Source of the DNA: Burkholderiales bacterium
Lineage (GTDB): Bacteria > Pseudomonadota > Gammaproteobacteria > Burkholderiales > Burkholderiaceae_C
Reading direction: 5' to 3'
NCBI GenBank assembly: GCA_947453585.1
Contig: CANGHQ010000077.1
Location: 1 to 7,677 of the forward strand
DNA length: 7,677 nt
Shown: positions 5,922-7,677 of the stretch, piece by piece
How positions within the stretch are numbered: the stretch's first letter is position 1
Layout: each line of letters begins with the position of its first letter
Notes under the pieces: generated by a model
Seen by the model: only the letters and a program-made list of their open reading frames with translations
Database searches by the model: none
What the model was told of the DNA's origin: nothing
Position numbers and translations under genes: made by a program

Positions 5922-6796
5922 GGCGGCACCATCGCTTTGGTCTGCAAGGTGGCGTCCTGGGTAAAGGTAAAGCGCGACACCACCACCAACTGGTCCACGG
6001 TCTTGCGCATGTCGGCGGTAAAGGCGCCAAAGGGCCCGGACTTGCGGGCGATTTCCTGGGCGCGGCGGTCCAGGTCCGGGTTGCCCGAGGCCTTGGCCAC
6101 TTCGGCGTCCAGCACCACACCGCGGTGGTCTACGGTGATCACCATGGTGAGGCTGCCGTAGAGTTTTTGGCCGCCTTTTTCTGGAAAGTGCGCGGTGCCG
6201 CGCGCCTCAATAGCCTGGCGCATGGCGTCGTAGTACAGGGCGTAGCTGGCCTCTTTGACTGCGGGGCTCAGAAAACGTTTGCGCGGGCGGGCGTTCTCGG
6301 CGTTGATGCGGTTTTCAATCTTGGCCAGCAGCTTGAGCATTTCGCGCCGCTTTTTTTCTTGTTCAGCCCGCTCTTGGGGCGAGTTGCTGCTGCGGTTTTG
6401 GGCTTCAGTCAGGGCGGCGAGCTGCTGTTTGACGCGGTTGAGCAAGAGGTTTTGTTGCTGCTGCAGGTTTTGGCGGGTGGCCGTGGCAGCGGCCTCGACC
6501 AGATCGCCTTCTTGCGACAGGGGCGCGTTGGCCGTCATGCTGCTGGCCATGCCGTCGGCCGCCTCGCCGCCGCCTGCCAGCGAGGCTTGCGCCACGGCCT
6601 GGGCGTCTTCGGGCGGTATTTCGCTGCGCGCGTTGACCAGCACGACCTCCATTGCGCTGTCGGCAAACAGGCGGTCAAAGTCCTTGGGGCTGACAAAGCG
6701 CACCGTCAGCACGGCTGCGTGCAGCACCAGCGACACCAGCAAAGCGCGCTGCAAGAGGCTGGCGCGCAGCCACCATCGCGTCAAAGTGTGCTGCAC
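5918..6796 (-). CDS. TonB/TolA-like energy transducer, TonB C-terminal domain protein
   Basis: The protein is predicted to be anchored in the inner membrane and span the periplasm, passing proton-motive energy from an ExbB/ExbD-type motor to an outer-membrane partner. It has 292 residues. A short basic N-terminus is followed by one membrane helix (about 17-35) containing S22-LVL-H26, the Ser-x3-His spacing of the TonB/TolA signal helix. Residues 36-100 are low in structure. A Gln/Lys/Glu-rich probable coiled coil runs over about 105-170 (QNLQQQQNLLL, QEKKRREMLK). A TonB C-terminal domain covers about 187-278 (FPEKGGQKLYGSL, RFTFTQ). The proline-rich rod of classical TonB is absent, so the rod resembles TolA. 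No exbB, exbD or receptor gene is nearby and the true partner cannot be named. Translation starts at GTG 6796 with GGAGG six bases upstream. Confidence 0.85.
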   Translation of the reverse strand: MQHTLTRWWLRASLLQRALLVSLVLHAAVLTVRFVSPKDFDRLFADSAMEVVLVNARSEIPPEDAQAVAQASLAGGGEAADGMASSMTANAPLSQEGDLVEAAATATRQNLQQQQNLLLNRVKQQLAALTEAQNRSSNSPQERAEQEKKRREMLKLLAKIENRINAENARPRKRFLSPAVKEASYALYYDAMRQAIEARGTAHFPEKGGQKLYGSLTMVITVDHRGVVLDAEVAKASGNPDLDRRAQEIARKSGPFGAFTADMRKTVDQLVVVSRFTFTQDATLQTKAMVPP

Positions 6797-6802
6797 CGCC
6801 TG

Positions 6803-6807
6803 CCTCC
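6803..6807 (-). promoter_or_regulatory. Ribosome binding site deciding the GTG start of the TonB-like gene
   Basis: On the minus strand these bases read GGAGG, six bases before GTG (6796-6794), and they lie in the 15-base gap after the RNB gene stop. The perfect Shine-Dalgarno core at ideal spacing supports GTG as the start in place of a later ATG. Confidence 0.75.
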
Positions 6808-6811
6808 GGCC

Positions 6812-7677
6812 CTAGCTGGCGTCGCCCTGCGGGGCCTCGTTGATATCGACCGCAATGGCAATCGGGCCGGCGGCTTCGTCTTCGTCCTCGGGCGCTTCAT
6901 CGGCTTCCTGCGCTTGCTCGGCGCCGTCAGGCGTGGGCGCGTCCAGGCGCTCCACCACCGTGCCGTGGATGTCCAGGGTGATCAGGTCCATTTCGCCCAA
7001 ACGCACCCGCACACGGGCGCCACGCGGCAGGCCTTGAGCGCCCATCACTGGCAGCACCAGCGGCAGTTCGTCCGCGCGCACCATGTTTTCCTTGAACACG
7101 CTGCACACCAGCTCTAGCACCGCGTTTTGCTGCAGGTACTTGAGCGTCCAAAAGCGCTCCATGGCGCCCTGGTAGCCGTTGTAGGCGCTGTAGGCGGCGT
7201 CAAAGCTGGAAATGATGGAAAACAGCGCTGCGTCCTTGGGCTTGAAGGGCGCGGCCAGCGCCGCCGTGCTGCCATGGCGGGCGCAGGCAATGATTTGCCA
7301 CTGGTTGACCATGTCGGTGTAGCGGCGCAAGGGCGAGGTGCTCCAAGCGTAGCTTTTAACGCCAATGCCGGCGTGTGGCAGCGCCTTGGTGCCCATGCGC
7401 ACCTTGACGCCGGGTGCCAGCGAAGCCTGGCTGCGGTAAATGGCGGGCACGCCGAGTTCGGCCATCCAATTGCCCCAGGTGCTGTTGGCCAAAATCATGG
7501 CCTCGGCCACGATCAGGTCCAGCGGCGCGCCGCGTTGGCGGGTGGTGATTACCACTTGCTCATCGCCCTGTGGCTCGGCGCCGCTGCCGCCTACCAACTT
7601 GAAGTTGTAGTCCGGGCGGTTAAAGGTCTCGGGCTTGCCGCGCACCACTTCGCGCTTGGCCTTGAGGTCGCGCGCCA
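6812..7677 (-). CDS. RNase II/RNB-family 3'-5' exoribonuclease, C-terminal part (partial)
   Basis: The gene runs off the right edge; about 287 C-terminal residues are visible, ending at TAG (complement of 6812-6814). The open frame continues to base 7677 with no start of its own that need be used: the GTG at 7648 lies within coding sequence that continues upstream (ARDLKAKREV). The RNB signature STSPLRRYTDMVNQW is encoded at about 7301-7342, and it contains the conserved arginines of the RNase II/R family catalytic channel. The catalytic aspartates would lie upstream, outside the window. A small S1/OB-like beta region (ARVRVRLGEMDLITLDIHG) follows near 6960-7025, and then an acidic Asp/Glu/Ala-rich tail. 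Such enzymes degrade single-stranded RNA from the 3' end. The short C-terminal RNA-binding part makes RNase R itself unlikely. It is the first visible gene of the unit leading to ruvC. Confidence 0.88.
   Translation of the reverse strand, partial: ARDLKAKREVVRGKPETFNRPDYNFKLVGGSGAEPQGDEQVVITTRQRGAPLDLIVAEAMILANSTWGNWMAELGVPAIYRSQASLAPGVKVRMGTKALPHAGIGVKSYAWSTSPLRRYTDMVNQWQIIACARHGSTAALAAPFKPKDAALFSIISSFDAAYSAYNGYQGAMERFWTLKYLQQNAVLELVCSVFKENMVRADELPLVLPVMGAQGLPRGARVRVRLGEMDLITLDIHGTVVERLDAPTPDGAEQAQEADEAPEDEDEAAGPIAIAVDINEAPQGDAS

Noticed and set aside
5780..7117. Long plus-strand open frame (445 codons) opposite the TonB-like and RNB genes
   Set aside because: Its translation is Gly/Ala/His/Arg-rich without a recognisable domain. 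The minus strand encodes two clear family proteins there, so it is a GC-driven shadow of those genes.
1..7677. Search for insertion sequences, phage genes, toxin-antitoxin pairs, CRISPR repeats, tRNA or rRNA genes
   Set aside because: No direct-repeat arrays, terminal inverted repeats, transposase or integrase motifs or RNA gene signatures were seen; all coding space is taken by housekeeping genes.

Overview
This window looks like an ordinary chromosomal segment of a high-GC betaproteobacterium. The best fit is Burkholderiales, probably Comamonadaceae (Rhodoferax, Polaromonas or Acidovorax-like). That placement rests on my recognition of the FtsZ, FtsA, LpxC and TonB-like sequences, not on a search. 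All nine genes are intact, apart from two cut by the window edges, and coding density is very high.

Left part (1-4581, plus strand): the distal end of the division and cell wall (dcw) cluster, in the canonical order ddl (3' end only), ftsQ, ftsA, ftsZ, lpxC. Ddl makes the D-Ala-D-Ala used in peptidoglycan precursors. FtsQ scaffolds the divisome in the inner membrane, FtsA tethers FtsZ filaments to the membrane, and FtsZ forms the Z-ring. LpxC commits UDP-acylGlcNAc to lipid A synthesis, so the organism makes lipopolysaccharide. ddl and ftsQ overlap by ATGA, and ftsQ and ftsA are 24 bases apart. A 152-base leader precedes ftsZ. Between ftsZ and lpxC lies a near-perfect UUCG-loop hairpin that resembles an intrinsic terminator. 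A TACAAT hexamer follows it, at the spacing that would start lpxC transcription on the G of its GTG codon.

Right part (4609-7677, minus strand): a compact four-gene unit converging on lpxC. Read in its own direction it runs RNase II/RNB-family exoribonuclease (5' end outside the window), TonB/TolA-like energy transducer, mtgA (monofunctional peptidoglycan glycosyltransferase), ruvC (Holliday junction resolvase). The first two genes are 15 bases apart and the next two junctions are ATGA overlaps, which implies one mRNA and translational coupling. Its terminus is only 27 bases from the end of lpxC.

I found no mobile element, phage gene, CRISPR array, tRNA or rRNA, and no clear undescribed system. 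The points worth checking are the ftsZ/lpxC junction (possible leaderless lpxC), the ftsA-ftsZ leader, an Ala-rich insertion in MtgA, the proline-poor TonB-like protein, and the gene content of the minus-strand unit (ruvC coupled to mtgA, no aroE).
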